Source: Dryocosmus kuriphilus
Taxonomy: Eukaryota > Arthropoda > Insecta > Hymenoptera > Cynipidae
Assembly: GCA_038277395.1 (NCBI GenBank)
Contig: CM076195.1
Location: forward strand, 49,373,366-49,437,365
Length of the DNA: 64,000 bases
Reading direction: 5' to 3'
Shown here in pieces: positions 15,696 through 27,467 of the stretch. The notes under the pieces are model-generated. The model was not told where the DNA came from. It made no database searches and saw only the letters and a program-made list of their open reading frames with translations. The position numbers and the translations under genes are program-made. How positions within the stretch are numbered: the first letter of the stretch is position 1; the number at the start of each line of letters is the position of its first letter.

Positions 15696-16497
15696 TATAG
15701 ACCGGGAGATGGTAGCAGATTATGGTCTATCATTTTATACCACATCCTTTTTAAGGGCTGGTAATTAACCCGAAGGTAACAAAGATAAAAGGGTTCTGGA
15801 CCGATGCACGCTTTCCGGCCATAATGAAAATCGCATTGCTATTTCTGAAAAACTTTAGTAACATAATTTGAGCCCAAAGTGCTCAAAGGGTCACGTAAAA
15901 GAAAAATTAAAGGGCATTTCCGTGTTTCCAAATTGCATTCCGATTTAAAGAACTAAAGTTTTAATCAAAAAAACACTCTCGAAAAATTGGCGCATGCACC
16001 CCTCGTTGGAACAGGTGTGGAAAATTTCTGGGAAATCGTGTAAGCATTTAGAACAGATTTTTAGAACTATATATTAACAAATTTTCCACACCTGGTCCAA
16101 AAAGGGGTGCATGCCAATTTGTCCAGAGTGTTTTTTTTATTAGAGCTTTAGTTCTTTACATGGGCATGCAATTTGAAAACACGGAAATTCCCTTTAATTT
16201 ATTTTTTTTACGTGACCATTTGAATCCTTTGGGCTACTGCGGATTGCATGTCTTTAGTAATTAGACCTTAAATTTGTTTGAACTACCTTATGTTACCATG
16301 GCAGGTAATATATGTAATATCACAGAAAAAGACTAAAGTTGTTCACAAATAACAATGAGATTTTCACTGTGGCCGAAAAGCGTGCATCGGTCAAGAAGCC
16401 TTTTATCTTTGTTATTTTAGGGTTAATTATCAACCCTTAAAAAGGCATGCGGTATAAAATGGGAGACCATAATTTGTCACCATCTTTAGGTCTATTA
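15696..16497. repeat. Foldback (long inverted repeat), ~0.8 kb
   Basis: The left arm (about 15,696-16,035) and right arm (about 16,077-16,497) are imperfect reverse complements around a ~40-nt centre. Paired landmarks include GACCGATGCACGCTTTCCGG against GCCGAAAAGCGTGCATCGGTC, GGTGTGGAAAATTT against AAATTTTCCACACC, and GGTATAAAATG on the right against CATTTTATACC on the left. The right arm carries extra sequence around 16,240-16,350 that the left lacks. No coding capacity is seen, so this is a non-autonomous foldback/MITE-like unit. The parent family is not identified. Confidence 0.85.
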
Positions 16498-16504
16498 GCC
16501 AAAC

Positions 16505-17722
<1,218 letters not shown>

Positions 17723-17739
17723 AAGTTGAAGAGTGTTTA

Positions 17740-18130
17740 TTTACTGGTTCACTCACTATATATATATTATTTGCATATTTTATTTTTTTTAATTATTTTA
17801 AAATTTTTTTATAATTTTATACAAATTTCATCTGACGAATTTGTATATTTTATCTATGGAATTTACAGATGTTTGTCTATAGAATTCACAGATTTTTATA
17901 TATAGAATTTACAGATTTTATCTGTAAATTCAAAAAATTTGGCTGGCAATTTTTTTGTAGAATCTACAGAAATAATCTGCTATCCCTATTCCAGCAGATT
18001 AAATCTGTCGATTCTACACATATTTTTGTAGATTCAACAGGATTATCACAGCATTCACAGTTTAATCATTACTTTGATTTTAATATTGTTCAATTTTATC
18101 AAGAGAAAATAACACATTTAAAATAAGAAT
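17740..18130. repeat. AT-rich stretch with short GAATTTACAGAT-like units
   Basis: Short degenerate units (GAATTTACAGAT, GAATTCACAGAT, TCTGTAAATTC, GAATCTACAGA) recur in both orientations between about 17,858 and 18,060, next to an AT-only stretch. A minor tandem/palindromic cluster. The open frame across it has low-complexity composition and is not supported as a gene. Confidence 0.55.
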
Positions 18131-19883
18131 TCTTGAATCAATCTATATTAGAAAATATATTAAAACCTCAATAAATGTAAATACTGAAATAAAACAAATA
18201 AATCAGATGTATCAATGTGTTTTACAATAAAATTTATAATATAGAATTATCTCTTAAGCTTTAGCGCGCTTTTCATCAGTGAATTATCAGTAAATTCTAT
18301 TTAAGTTCTTATTTTCCTTCATATAACTTATATTTCTAACAACAGTATGTCCCATATCGTCCGTCCGTAAACATTACCACGTTAAAGTCTCTCGAAATAT
18401 ATGATTCCTTATATTACTGGAGTTCCTTCACTTTGGAACTTCAAATTATTATTATTATAATTGTATTAATAATCAGAAAAAAGTGCAGTAATTTTTTATT
18501 TAACTTTAAAACCCAAAAAGGATTACTGTAAATATGGAAATTTTATATCGTTTTTGACTTTGTTGATTTTAAGGTAACAAATTACATGTTTTATCATTTT
18601 TGCATTATATAAAATTACAATGTTTGTTATACACATTTTTTCTATTCATCTTATTATATTTTAGATTAAGACTGACTTCTTGAAATAGACCCGCAGCAGT
18701 GGTTGGAAACGTAGAGATGAATGAATTTTTTGAACACATCATTGTGGATGTTGTGTTTAATTAAAATTGACCGTAAGACCAAATACTCTTTTAACTAAAG
18801 TTTTTATATGGTACAAGTATTTTATTCTTAAAAATTAAACCCGAGAAAATTATAATCCAGCTATCAAATTTTTAACAGCGAAGAGCGCCGTTTTGTGCCT
18901 GACACACTTATAACCTTTGATGATCCTTGACTATTAGAATTAGCAGTCTATATTATTGCCGATATGTCGTAAAGGACAAAAATAAAGCATTTGATACAGA
19001 AGACGACATAATTCCATCAAAACTAGCCTAAAATGTTTAAAATTTACATTTTTCTTCTGTTTAAATACCCTTAAAATCCAGTCACTTTTATTGAAGTCAC
19101 TGGCTGGATTTCATCTGAAGTCATTTGAATTCAGCGAAATCTCTTGAAGTCAGTGCACCTACATATTATTAGCTCAGTTTTTATAACCTTCGGCCGTATC
19201 CTTTAAAATAAAACCAACAAAGTAAAAAGAAGCCTAATTTTTCATTGAGATATGACTGAAATATGCACATATATTTTTTTATAAAAACGAAAAATGGGAG
19301 ATTTATTCATTGAAGGACTTGTGAAGTACATAATTATAATAGGATCATCTTCTTACGTACAGGGCATGAATTGAATGGAGAACATGACGAAGACTTCAAA
19401 CATTCAATCCTAACTTGTAAATAGCACAGCCAGAGTTGCTTTAGGTAACTGCACGGAGTTGAGAATTGAGAGAGACTTCATAAATCAAGCAAACGGAAAA
19501 TATCTTCGTCTCATTGTAGCACGTGACCTTACAAATTTAACTCACTCCCGCTTCACGATATGAAGAAGCGCCTTCAGCTTTAGAGTTTAGGCTTTTGGGA
19601 CCAGATCGAGGTCCAGATCTTGGCAGAAAATAAATTCTACAATCTAGCTGCACTGGCGAAGAAACTTGAAAGCACTTAAAACTGAGAGAACAATTTTTTT
19701 TATCAAAACAATTCAAAATTTATTTCATACTTTGTTTGATTTAAATAAATTTTTTATCTACATTTAAAAAAAACGTTTAATTCAAATAAATTATTTCTCT
19801 AAATATAAAAAATTATATATATAGATAAATAAATGTTTGTTTGCTGTAAATGACAATTTTTATTTAAATTATTTTTTCCGTTA
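18131..19883. other. Unannotated AT-rich DNA
   Basis: No long open frame, no clear repeat and no recognised protein similarity. The stretch around 19,560-19,690 is a little richer in G+C but shows no supported coding signal. Confidence 0.5.
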
Positions 19884-19891
19884 CTCTTTAT

Positions 19892-20245
19892 GGATAAAGT
19901 TCCGAATAGCTGAATTTTTTGATTTTATTGAAACTTCGTACACTTATGTATTGTGATGCGCTTATTACGAATATGATAGTGAAAATTGGCGATTAGGCGA
20001 TTTTCATGGTGAAAACCATAAAAAACGCCATAAAAATCAAGTTTCTTGCGTTTATCTCAGTAAATGCGCAGAATTTCGAAAAATATTTTGAACAAAAGTT
20101 TTAGCTAGTATAAAAATACATCTATTTTTTAGAATAAATTTTTTGCCTCAAACCATTATTTTTCGATAAAAAGAGGGTTGCGTTAGAAAAACAAGAAAAG
20201 ACCAAGGAATTTATGGAAATGCATTCGGTCACGTTTTTTGCGTTT
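19892..20245 (+). repeat. Left terminal inverted repeat of the Merlin element
   Basis: It matches, inverted, 27,113-27,459. Shared landmarks include GAATATGATAGTGAAAATTGG, GGCGATTTTCATGGTGAAAA and GTTGCGTTAGAAAAAC (left) against CCAACGCAATCCTC (right). The arms differ by many substitutions, mostly A/G or C/T, consistent with age. Confidence 0.85.
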
Positions 20246-20545
20246 ATCTAAACCAATATGCACAATATTATGAAATATTGGAAACAAAAGTTGTACATCT
20301 AATCGAGTAACACATATTTTGTCTATAACATTTTTATCTGCAAGTAATAGTTTTCGTAAAAATTAGTGATACATCGATTATCATGGAAAAAATCCCTTAA
20401 AAATCAAGGTTTTTTGCGTTTAGATTAGTCAATACGCAAACTTTCGCAAAATCTTTGAAACAAATGGCGCGAACCTCATCGAGATACACATTTTTTGTTT
20501 TAAACATTTTTTCATACGAGTGATAGTTTTCGACAAAATTAGTGA
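20215..20545 (+). repeat. Subterminal tandem copies of the terminal-repeat core
   Basis: Two further diverged copies of the ~190-bp core seen at 20,020-20,200. Each has TTTTTTGCGTTTA near the start, then AAATATT or CGCAAAATCTTTGAAACAAA, an ACA(T)TTTTTG motif and TAGTTTTCG(A/T). They make the left end asymmetric with the right, which instead has ~75-bp G/C-tract units. Confidence 0.65.
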
Positions 20546-20636
20546 TACATCTGATAAAAGTTAACAAATTTAATGCAGTGAGCGACAGGTCTTTCTCTAC
20601 CGCCCGCGCTCCTAGTACTAACAGGCGTGTGTTTCA

Positions 20637-20649
20637 TGCGTGCATTCAT
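20637..20649 (+). repeat. Left member of 13-bp direct repeat flanking the LINE
   Basis: TGCGTGCATTCAT occurs here and again at 25,795-25,807, bracketing the Jockey-like LINE. This fits a target-site duplication from LINE insertion into the Merlin element. The match is exact. No poly(A) precedes the right copy, so the assignment is a proposal. Confidence 0.55.
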
Positions 20650-21424
20650 CGGTCTATCGAGAAGATTGATCGAAAGATTAGATCAGATTGTTTCGACCGA
20701 GTTTGTCGTGGAGATTCGAGATAGATCAGATTAAGGATCAGATTCGATTCGCCCACAGATTTTATCGTCAGGACACAGATCGATTGGAGGAGATTCGATT
20801 TATATCGATTCTGGTCTATCGGTTGATCGATTGATCGACATCGAGATTGAAAAACTGTTTTTCGTACGATTGTCAAGAAAGATCGTTTCTGCTCAATACT
20901 GCCCAAGCGTATTGAATCTATCATCGATTGATGAATGATCTTGTTATTCAAACATGTTTAATCGGTGTTAAAATTTAAATTTAAAATTTAAATTCAGTGT
21001 AGCTATAAGATAGACAATTGTAAAAGCACTCGAGAGTATCAGTCCTTTTTGGGTTCGTTGCATGGCCACCTTAGGGGTAAGGCAAAGTTCGAGTTGCTTT
21101 GTAGGCGTTGGTATACTTCGCGTGCTCGCAAGCCCTGCCATATTTAATAAAACTACGAATCAACCCGAATTAACCTTGCATGTACTCTTTGTAGCAATAT
21201 TGTGCAAGTGAGGGTTTTAAAACTACGAAGAAAGACCTCATTGTAACTTTACGCCAACGCCAGGAAGGCGGCTCGGCGGCATTATGCCTCTGGAGCATGA
21301 AGAAAAGATGGGACGACGATGGCTTCACCATCGCGTCACCAAAGAAGTGACGACGTCAATCCGCTACTTGCATGGATGGAAGCAGTAAGACGTCAAGGAC
21401 GTCCATTATAAGCATGTCCCTTTC

Positions 21425-22117
21425 ATGCAAGCCCGATTCAGTTCTAGACGGAATGTACCATCGGGTTCAAGCACCAAGACCACCCAAGTAAAATCAGGGC
21501 TGGGCAAAATTCCCCCCATAAATGTGCTAGTGGATGAGGCCAATCATCCCTACACAGTCCTGCATAAATTGTTGAAAAAATCGACCCAATTTAGGCCCAT
21601 AGTCCATAACGTGGGCTCCAACATCTACTGCGTTCGCGTTTCTTACTTAGAGGACTACCGGACAGTCATTTCTAACTTAGAAAAGGAAGGATTCGAGTAC
21701 TACTTGTACAAGAATATAGAATCGCCCCCTGTTAAACTCGTCATTAGAAATATCCCGATTTCTTTCCCTGAAGATTCAGTACTTGCTGAACTACAGGAAG
21801 AAGAATATACAGTCACTACTATCAGTCGGATGAGAAACCGACAATCTAGAAAAGCCCTGCCTATGATCCTTCTTACGGTCCCAAATTCGCCGCAGGCAAA
21901 AGAACTTCTAAATCTACAGTCCCTAGCGTTTATAAAAATAAAAGTGGAGCCCTATGTTAAACCAAAGGAAACCTCTCAGTACTTCAACTGCCAGAGATTC
22001 CACCATGTTTCCGACATGTGCCACGCTACCCCATGTTGCGTCAAATGTGGAGGCTCGCACCGTAGCTCAAGCTGCGAAGAAAACCCGCAAGCTTCGGCCA
22101 CTTGCGCTAACTGCTAG
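21425..22117 (+). CDS. LINE ORF1, Gag-like nucleic-acid-binding protein (prematurely stopped)
   Basis: A 230-residue open frame from the ATG at 21,425. In Jockey-clade elements ORF1 encodes a Gag-like RNA-binding protein that packages the element RNA. The middle (residues ~60-185) resembles the central region of X-element/Jockey ORF1 proteins. The C-terminus carries Cys/His knuckles: CCVKCGGSHRSSSC is CX2CX4HX4C and a further CANC starts another. The frame stops with TAG at 22,115-22,117 in the middle of that knuckle. The codons just after it read EDHPANYRGC, completing CX2CX4HX4C, so the stop is an inactivating mutation, not the native end. Nothing indicates current function. Confidence 0.8.
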   Translation: MQARFSSRRNVPSGSSTKTTQVKSGLGKIPPINVLVDEANHPYTVLHKLLKKSTQFRPIVHNVGSNIYCVRVSYLEDYRTVISNLEKEGFEYYLYKNIESPPVKLVIRNIPISFPEDSVLAELQEEEYTVTTISRMRNRQSRKALPMILLTVPNSPQAKELLNLQSLAFIKIKVEPYVKPKETSQYFNCQRFHHVSDMCHATPCCVKCGGSHRSSSCEENPQASATCANC

Positions 22118-22682
22118 GAAGATCATCCCGCCAACTATCGAGGCTGTTCTGCGTTTAAGAAAGCCTCCAGAAATCAAAACTCCAGTCGTAATCAAAAAAA
22201 AAAAATAAATTAAAAACCTCAGATGTCAAAAAGTAAAAAATGTACTAACTCAAAATAAAGAGCCTACTCCACAGACTACGCCGATGCAAAGCTCTACGCA
22301 AAAGCAGACACCCTCCGTTTTCACCCCCCCCCCCCCCCCCCCGCAAAATGTACCGCTTTTCAGCACAATTGTAGCGTGAACGACTCAATCTAAGTCAAGC
22401 GCGATCAATTCTAAACGTAGGCAGTCAATTAAAACACTGCAAAATAATACACAAGACAAAACATCCAACGCCTTATTAAAAACCACTCCACAGATTAGAG
22501 TCACTCCAGTAACCGCGCCTACTCACACTGCTCCATCCCAAGTAATAAAAATAAACTTAGTAAGCCTTTTAAATCGCGCCACGATCTTGACCACCGATAT
22601 AATGGGGGAAAAATAAATCTAACCGAAGCAATAAATTCAACCGCTGAGATTATAAATAATATATTAACACTCGCTATCGAAA
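22118..22682 (+). pseudogene. ORF1 tail and ORF1-ORF2 region of the LINE
   Basis: Reading continues past the internal stop as a basic, Lys/Ser/Thr/Pro-rich tail, typical of Jockey ORF1 C-termini, with further frame breaks. It includes an A-run at 22,195-22,206 and a C homopolymer at 22,324-22,342. The exact ORF1 end cannot be placed. Confidence 0.5.
22324..22342. repeat. Poly-C tract, 19 nt
   Basis: Nineteen consecutive C residues within the decayed ORF1 tail. Length may be unreliable. It also breaks the reading frame locally. Confidence 0.9.
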
Positions 22683-25361
22683 ATGGCCACCTCCAGTAAT
22701 AACGTATTAAAAATTATTTTTTGGAATGCACAAGGTTTCTATAAAAAAAGACATGAATTGCTACTTATCTCTATCAAAATAGTATAAACATATGCCTGCT
22801 CAGCGAAACTTTACTCCGCGAATCCCTACGTGTCAATCTTATACGTGGCTATAAATCTTACTGGAGCAACACTAATAGGGGAACCGCCATTTTAATTCAA
22901 GAAAATATTGAGCATCATGAACTAATAATACCCGAACTAGAAACTCTCAAAGCTACTGCTATTCAAATAAAAATACATGGAAATCCGTACGCTATCGTCT
23001 CGGTATACCAAACTTGCTCTAAATCATTTACAAAAAATGATTACAGTAAAATTTTTAAACTTGCACCCTCGGTTATTGCTGCAGGCGACTTCAACGCGAA
23101 ACATCTAGCTTGGAATAGCAGAACAACTAACAAGACCGGAAAGCAATTATTTCAATTCGTTACGGACAAAAATCTGTCCGTATCCGCACCAGATTCACAT
23201 ACATTTTTTCCTCACAATACTAAACATAAATCGAACCTCATTGACTTCGCAATAACTAAAAATAATTACTTTAATCATGAGGCTACCATTATAAACGAAG
23301 TAGACTGAGATCATCGACCAATTTTACTTAGCCTCCATACTAAATGTGAAAAATCTCCGGTTGCACCTCGCTACAATTTTGCCAAAGCAAACTGGCAGAC
23401 ATTTACCTCGTCCCTGGAATCTCAACTAGATTTAGAACCCACATTACTAAATACTACTCAAATACATCAAGCCGTAGCAAAACCTCACTCTTAATATAAA
23501 AACTGCTATTCAAACTTCAGTCCCACAGACTACATTTAATGAATACGATCCGCCCCTCAGCCCTGATATTCAAGACCTCATCAACACTCGTAACAATCTT
23601 TGTAATAAACATCAGAAAACTAAAAACCACATTCTAAAAAATACGATTAACCATCTTCGAAAAACCATTGCTGTAAAGACTATTGAACACAGGTGCAATA
23701 ATTGGAATATAGTAGTCGGAAAGCTAGAGATCAAAGATAACTCCATTTGGCGAATGACGAAGGCCCTTACAAAACCGCGAAATAATATACCCTCTCTCAA
23801 AAAATCCGATCAAACCTTTGCATTTTCTTCCAGCGATAAAGCGAACCTACTGGCAGATAATTATGAAAGTAACTTCTCGCCACATGATGAACCATCAGAC
23901 CTGCAACACATCACTGAATGTGAAAAAATTGTTTTTGAGTACCTAAAAACCCCCACTACTGATAATTTCAAGAAAATAACCGCAAGATAAATAACTAAAG
24001 AGATTAAAACTACTGAGAACAATAAAGCGCCTGGCCCTGACTCAATTTCAAATCTAGTTCTTAAAAAGCTTCCTGTCTCGTGCCTCACTCTACTTGCTAT
24101 TATCTTCAACGCATGTCTACAACTTAGCTACTTTCCTGATTCCTGGAAAATGGCCCACATCTTAGTTTTTCAGAAAAAGGGCAAAGATCCATATCATCCA
24201 ACTAGCTATAGGCCCATTAGCCTTTCAAATACAATGAGCAAAATTTTTTTAAAAATAATTCTCTCCCGTATAAATTGTCACCTTGAGGAAAACAGCATCA
24301 TTAAACCGCAACAATACGGCTTCAGAAAAGGTCATTTCACTCAGCACATGATGCTCAGGCTCACAGAAGCCATTAGTTTGAATTTCAATCGGAAAAAGCA
24401 TACTGGAGCTGTTTTCCTCGATGTGGCAAAGGCCTTTGACAGTTTCTAGTACACAGGCCTACTCAGAAAACTTATTACATACAATTTTCAAGAGGGCTCA
24501 TTTTCTTTATTCATTCGTATCTAACTAATCGAAAATTTTCAGTCAAATTACAGAACATACTCTCAAGTGAAAGGCCTTGTCGAGCAGGTGTCCCCCAAGG
24601 TAGTATCCTCAGACCTATCTTCTTTATTATATACGTAAACGATATCCCCGTGGTTCCTGAAGTTTCCATTGGAATAGACGCAGACGACACTGCACTATTT
24701 ACTTCTTCCTGGTCAATTCAGAAGATCCTAAAATTGCTTAATAATGCCCTTAAAATTATTGAGGCATGGACTAAACTTTGGAGAATGAAAATTAACGTTT
24801 CAGAATCAGAATCAATTCTTTTCTCAGTTAGAAGGCCAGTCAAAATAGATCCACCGCAAATGTTTAATGAATCAATTGAGTGGAAAAATTCCGTAAAATA
24901 CTTAGGAGGTAAGCTCCATAAACGCCTAAATTGGAAAGAACATATTCAGGACACTAAAGGAAAAGCTCTCGGGGTTATCTCGCGCCTACATCCTATTGTC
25001 AATCGACACTCAAGTCTAAAACCTGACCATGCGATCATAATCTATAAAATGTTTATACGACCTATCATAACCTACGCCTGTACAATCTGGGGTGATGCGT
25101 CAAAAAGTAATATTAACCAGATCCAGATAATTCAAAACAAATTTCTCAGACGCATCACCAAGGCACCCAGATATACAAAAAAACTCAGTTTTACATAAAG
25201 AATTTCAACTACCCTATATTTCAGATTATATTAAAGAAACTGCTACTAAATTCTATGATTCTGCATCACTATCGCCCTTTGAACATATTTCCTCCTTAGG
25301 GAAATATAACTATGACCCACTTCGTAAGCATGCGATGCCAAAAGACTTTCTCATGAAATAA
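22683..25361 (+). pseudogene. LINE ORF2: AP-like endonuclease and reverse transcriptase, broken
   Basis: ORF2 nicks DNA and primes cDNA synthesis in Jockey elements. It starts with ATG at 22,683 (MATSSNN) and runs into IIFWNAQGF, the N-terminal endonuclease motif. The endonuclease continues in another frame after about 22,760, with AAGDFNAKHLAWNS (about 23,080-23,120) and DHRPI after an in-frame TGA near 23,306. The RT has SYRPISLSNTMSKIFLKI (24,208 on), QYGFRKGH and VAKAFDS, with a stop at 24,447-24,449. After a gap comes a GSILRPIFF-like motif (24,600) and DADDTALFTSS (from 24,674), the catalytic box with Asp in place of the usual Tyr. The C-terminal part runs to about 25,361 (KDFLMK, then stop). 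At least five stops or frameshifts make it inactive. Confidence 0.85.
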
Positions 25362-25794
25362 GTGACCCAGACTGGGGGTGTGGGTTCGACGCAGCACCGA
25401 GACATGCCTCGATGCTGCGTCGACCTGCCAACCTAGACCAGGCTGCAATCTTCACTTTCGACCTCAGTAAACCCTCTCCTTTCTTTTTCTTTACTTCTAA
25501 AACATAAAATAATATCTTAGATTATTGTGGTTTTTTCCTTTCTTGAGGGCTTTTTCCCACACATTAACGTCACTTCTACTCTCTGTCATGTCAAATTTCT
25601 CTCAGATTGTGTAATAATGCCCGAACAGGTACTGCACAAAAATTCCTTCTAGTTACTATCATTTTTCGGGGAGGTCAACCACCGCGGGTCCGCGGATGGC
25701 ACGGCTTTGCCGCGCCCACCGCCTACCGGCGTGCATTGGATCTCACAGGAGGGGTCGATGGCTGGGGCGCCCCCATCCCAACCCCCCCTTTTTT
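25362..25794 (+). other. 3' region of the LINE, non-coding
   Basis: Sequence after ORF2: T-rich to about 25,600, then unusually G+C-rich from 25,670 to 25,790 (CCGCGGGTCCGCGG, GGGGCGCCCCC). There is no poly(A) tail. The G+C-rich part may belong to the LINE 3' end or to another inserted fragment. Short frames across it are not supported as genes. Confidence 0.4.
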
Positions 25795-25807
25795 TGCGTG
25801 CATTCAT
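25795..25807 (+). repeat. Right member of 13-bp direct repeat flanking the LINE
   Basis: Exact copy of TGCGTGCATTCAT at 20,637-20,649. The Merlin transposase region begins 36 bp downstream. Confidence 0.55.
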
Positions 25808-25842
25808 TATTTTCGAAGTTTTACTCCCTCAAGTTCTAATCA

Positions 25843-26814
25843 ACATGGATGAAAAATATAATATTTTCAGTCTGAGCATGATTCTTCAAAAAAAAGAAAA
25901 ACGCTTCAGTGGTTGAGACAAATTGAACTCATTCCAAGTGAACGATTTTGCTCAAAACGCAAGAAAAAAATGACTCTTTTAGAGTCTGAAATGACTTGCG
26001 GCCAGTTCTTGTGTTATAAAGCAGGTAAGTATCATCACACAAATACCGTTGCAGCAAATACGTGCTTTGAGGGGTGTCACATTTCCGCAGCGGCATGTAT
26101 GCTTATTTCTTATTGTTTCGCTGTAGGCTTCAATTTCGAACAAAACAGCCGGGAAAGTAGCACTGTCGAAGGTCAGTCGATTTCACGAGAAACTGCGTTG
26201 CAGACCGCTTCTCTTTTTGTAGGGAGATCTGCATTCTTGCTATTGACAGTCACTTCGAAGAGGAAGGTCGCATTGGAGGTGTCGGTGAAGTAGTTGAAAT
26301 AGATGGGTGCAAGATCGGGCGTCGAAAATATGAGCGACGACGTGTAGTGGAAGGATCATGGATCCTCGGAATGATTTACAGAGGTCATCCTTACAACTAT
26401 CGGTTGGAAATCTGTTCCGATAAAAAGAGAGATCAGGCTACTCCAATCAGATTGATAAAAAAGCATGTAGCAGAAGGGACAGAGATTCACACCGATTGTT
26501 GGAAGAGATATATCAATATCGAAGAGCATGGATTTGTTCACCAAAGTGTTAATCATTCCAAGGAGTTTGTGAATAGCGATACCGGAGCACACACTCAAAA
26601 CATCGAATCATCTTGGCGGTGGTTGCGACGATACCTCTCACGAGGAGGAGTGCACAAGAGCAATCTTGCAGATCACCTTTGCGAATTTTTGTGGCGGCGA
26701 CGGCTCAAGAAAATAGATGCTGATCCATTTAAGGAACTAATCACAAATATTAAAGTATGCTACCCTGGCACTGAGTATAATCAGCATTCTCGTAAATGCA
26801 AATATATTTCGTAA
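25843..26814 (+). pseudogene. Merlin (ISXO2/IS1016-like) DDE transposase, frameshifted
   Basis: This protein cuts and rejoins Merlin transposon ends. The ATG at 25,843 opens a short frame. A shift in an A-rich run (about 25,880-25,905) leads to QWLRQIELIPSERFC, the family N-terminus, then NTCFEGCHISAAACML and ISRETALQTASLFVG. A second shift near 26,225-26,240 leads to the catalytic core. That core has IGGVGEVVEIDGCKIGRRKY (first Asp, about 26,302), GSWILGM, TEIHTDCWKRY (second Asp) and THTQNIESSWRWLRR (third acidic residue), ending at the TAA at 26,812. The combination of IGG..G..VEID..K.G.RKY with a later HTD is diagnostic of Merlin/IS1016 transposases. All three acidic residues survive, but the two frame breaks disable the gene. 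It lies inside matching terminal inverted repeats, which supports the assignment. Confidence 0.85.
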
Positions 26815-27112
26815 TAATAAAATTTTTTAAGATCCAAAAAAAAAAATTAATGAAAAATATTACAAAATATAAAAAAAAATGCTCTTCAAAATACTCCAAC
26901 CTTCCCGCGGTGAAGAGCGTGAGTAGGTACCAAGCCGAAAGCAATGGAGATCAATGCAAGGGGAGAGATCGTGATTGAACTTATTTTCGTAACTAGTCAG
27001 TGAATGCGTAAATCCCTCCCCCCCTGGAAAGGGGAACGATAGTGATTGAATGTATTTTCGTAAATAGTCAGTGAATGCGTAGCCTCCCCCCCCCTTAACC
27101 TTGGAAAAGGGT
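26815..27112. repeat. Right subterminal region with ~75-bp G/C-tract repeats
   Basis: After an A-rich stretch, two units of about 72 bp (26,971-27,042 and 27,043-27,117) share GTGATTGAA, TATTTTCGTAA, TAGTCAGTGAATGCGTA and a CCTCCCCCC run. A third start (GTGACCGAACGCATTTCCGT) merges into the terminal inverted repeat. Confidence 0.75.
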
Positions 27113-27459
27113 GACGCGCGTGACCGAACGCATTTCCGTAACTTTCTTCATCTTTTTCTCATTTTTCCAACGCAATCCTCTTTTTCTCAAAAAATAATAG
27201 TTTTAGACAAAAAGTTATATTAGCAAAAAGATTATTTTCATACTAGCTAAAACTTTTGTTTAAAACATTTTTCGAAATTCTGCGTATTTACTGAGCTAAG
27301 CGCAAAAAAACGTGATTTTTATGGTGTTTTTTATGGTTTTCACCATGAAAATCGCCTATTCACCAATTTTCACTATCATATTCGTAATCAGCGCGTCAAA
27401 ATAGATAAGCATGCGAAGTTTCAATGAAATCGGAAAATTCAACTATTCGGAACTCCACC
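27113..27459 (-). repeat. Right terminal inverted repeat of the Merlin element
   Basis: Inverted match to 19,892-20,245, ending GGAACTCCACC. It includes TTTCACCATGAAAATCGCC and CCAATTTTCACTATCATATTC, complements of left-arm landmarks. Confidence 0.85.
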
Positions 27460-27467
27460 CTTTTTAT

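Larger units (their letters stand above)
20650..25794 (+). mobile_element. Jockey-like non-LTR retrotransposon, degenerate
   Basis: A two-ORF LINE in plus orientation. It has ~0.8 kb of 5' leader, a zinc-knuckle ORF1 (21,425 onward), an endonuclease plus reverse-transcriptase ORF2 (about 22,683-25,361) and ~430 bp of 3' sequence. The ORF1 type and the ORF2 domain order follow the Jockey clade. Outer limits rest on the 13-bp flanking direct repeat. The 3' end is C/T-rich (CCCCCCCTTTTT) instead of poly(A), so the true 3' end could be earlier, around 25,610. It lies wholly inside the Merlin element and is therefore younger than it. Confidence 0.75.
19884..27467 (+). mobile_element. Merlin-type DNA transposon split by a LINE
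   Basis: The unit runs from about 19,892 to 27,459 with ~350-bp terminal inverted repeats and a Merlin/IS1016-like transposase near its right end. Both ends start GG(R)T(R)(R)AGTTCCGAATAG when read inward. The outer flanks CTCTTTAT (19,884-19,891) and CTTTTTAT (27,460-27,467) match at 7 of 8 positions; Merlin elements are known to make 8-9-bp target duplications. Removing the LINE at 20,650-25,794 leaves about 2.4 kb, a plausible Merlin size. Termini and the imperfect duplication were set by eye. The transposase is frameshifted, so the copy cannot act autonomously. Confidence 0.75.

Noticed and set aside
18660..18730. Ribozyme-like GGAAACGTAGAGATG
   Set aside because: No CTGATGA and no stem II in the required position.
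20542..20951. Overlapping Ile/Arg/Ser-rich frames on both strands
   Set aside because: They come from GATCGATT-type repetitive sequence in the LINE leader; no domain.
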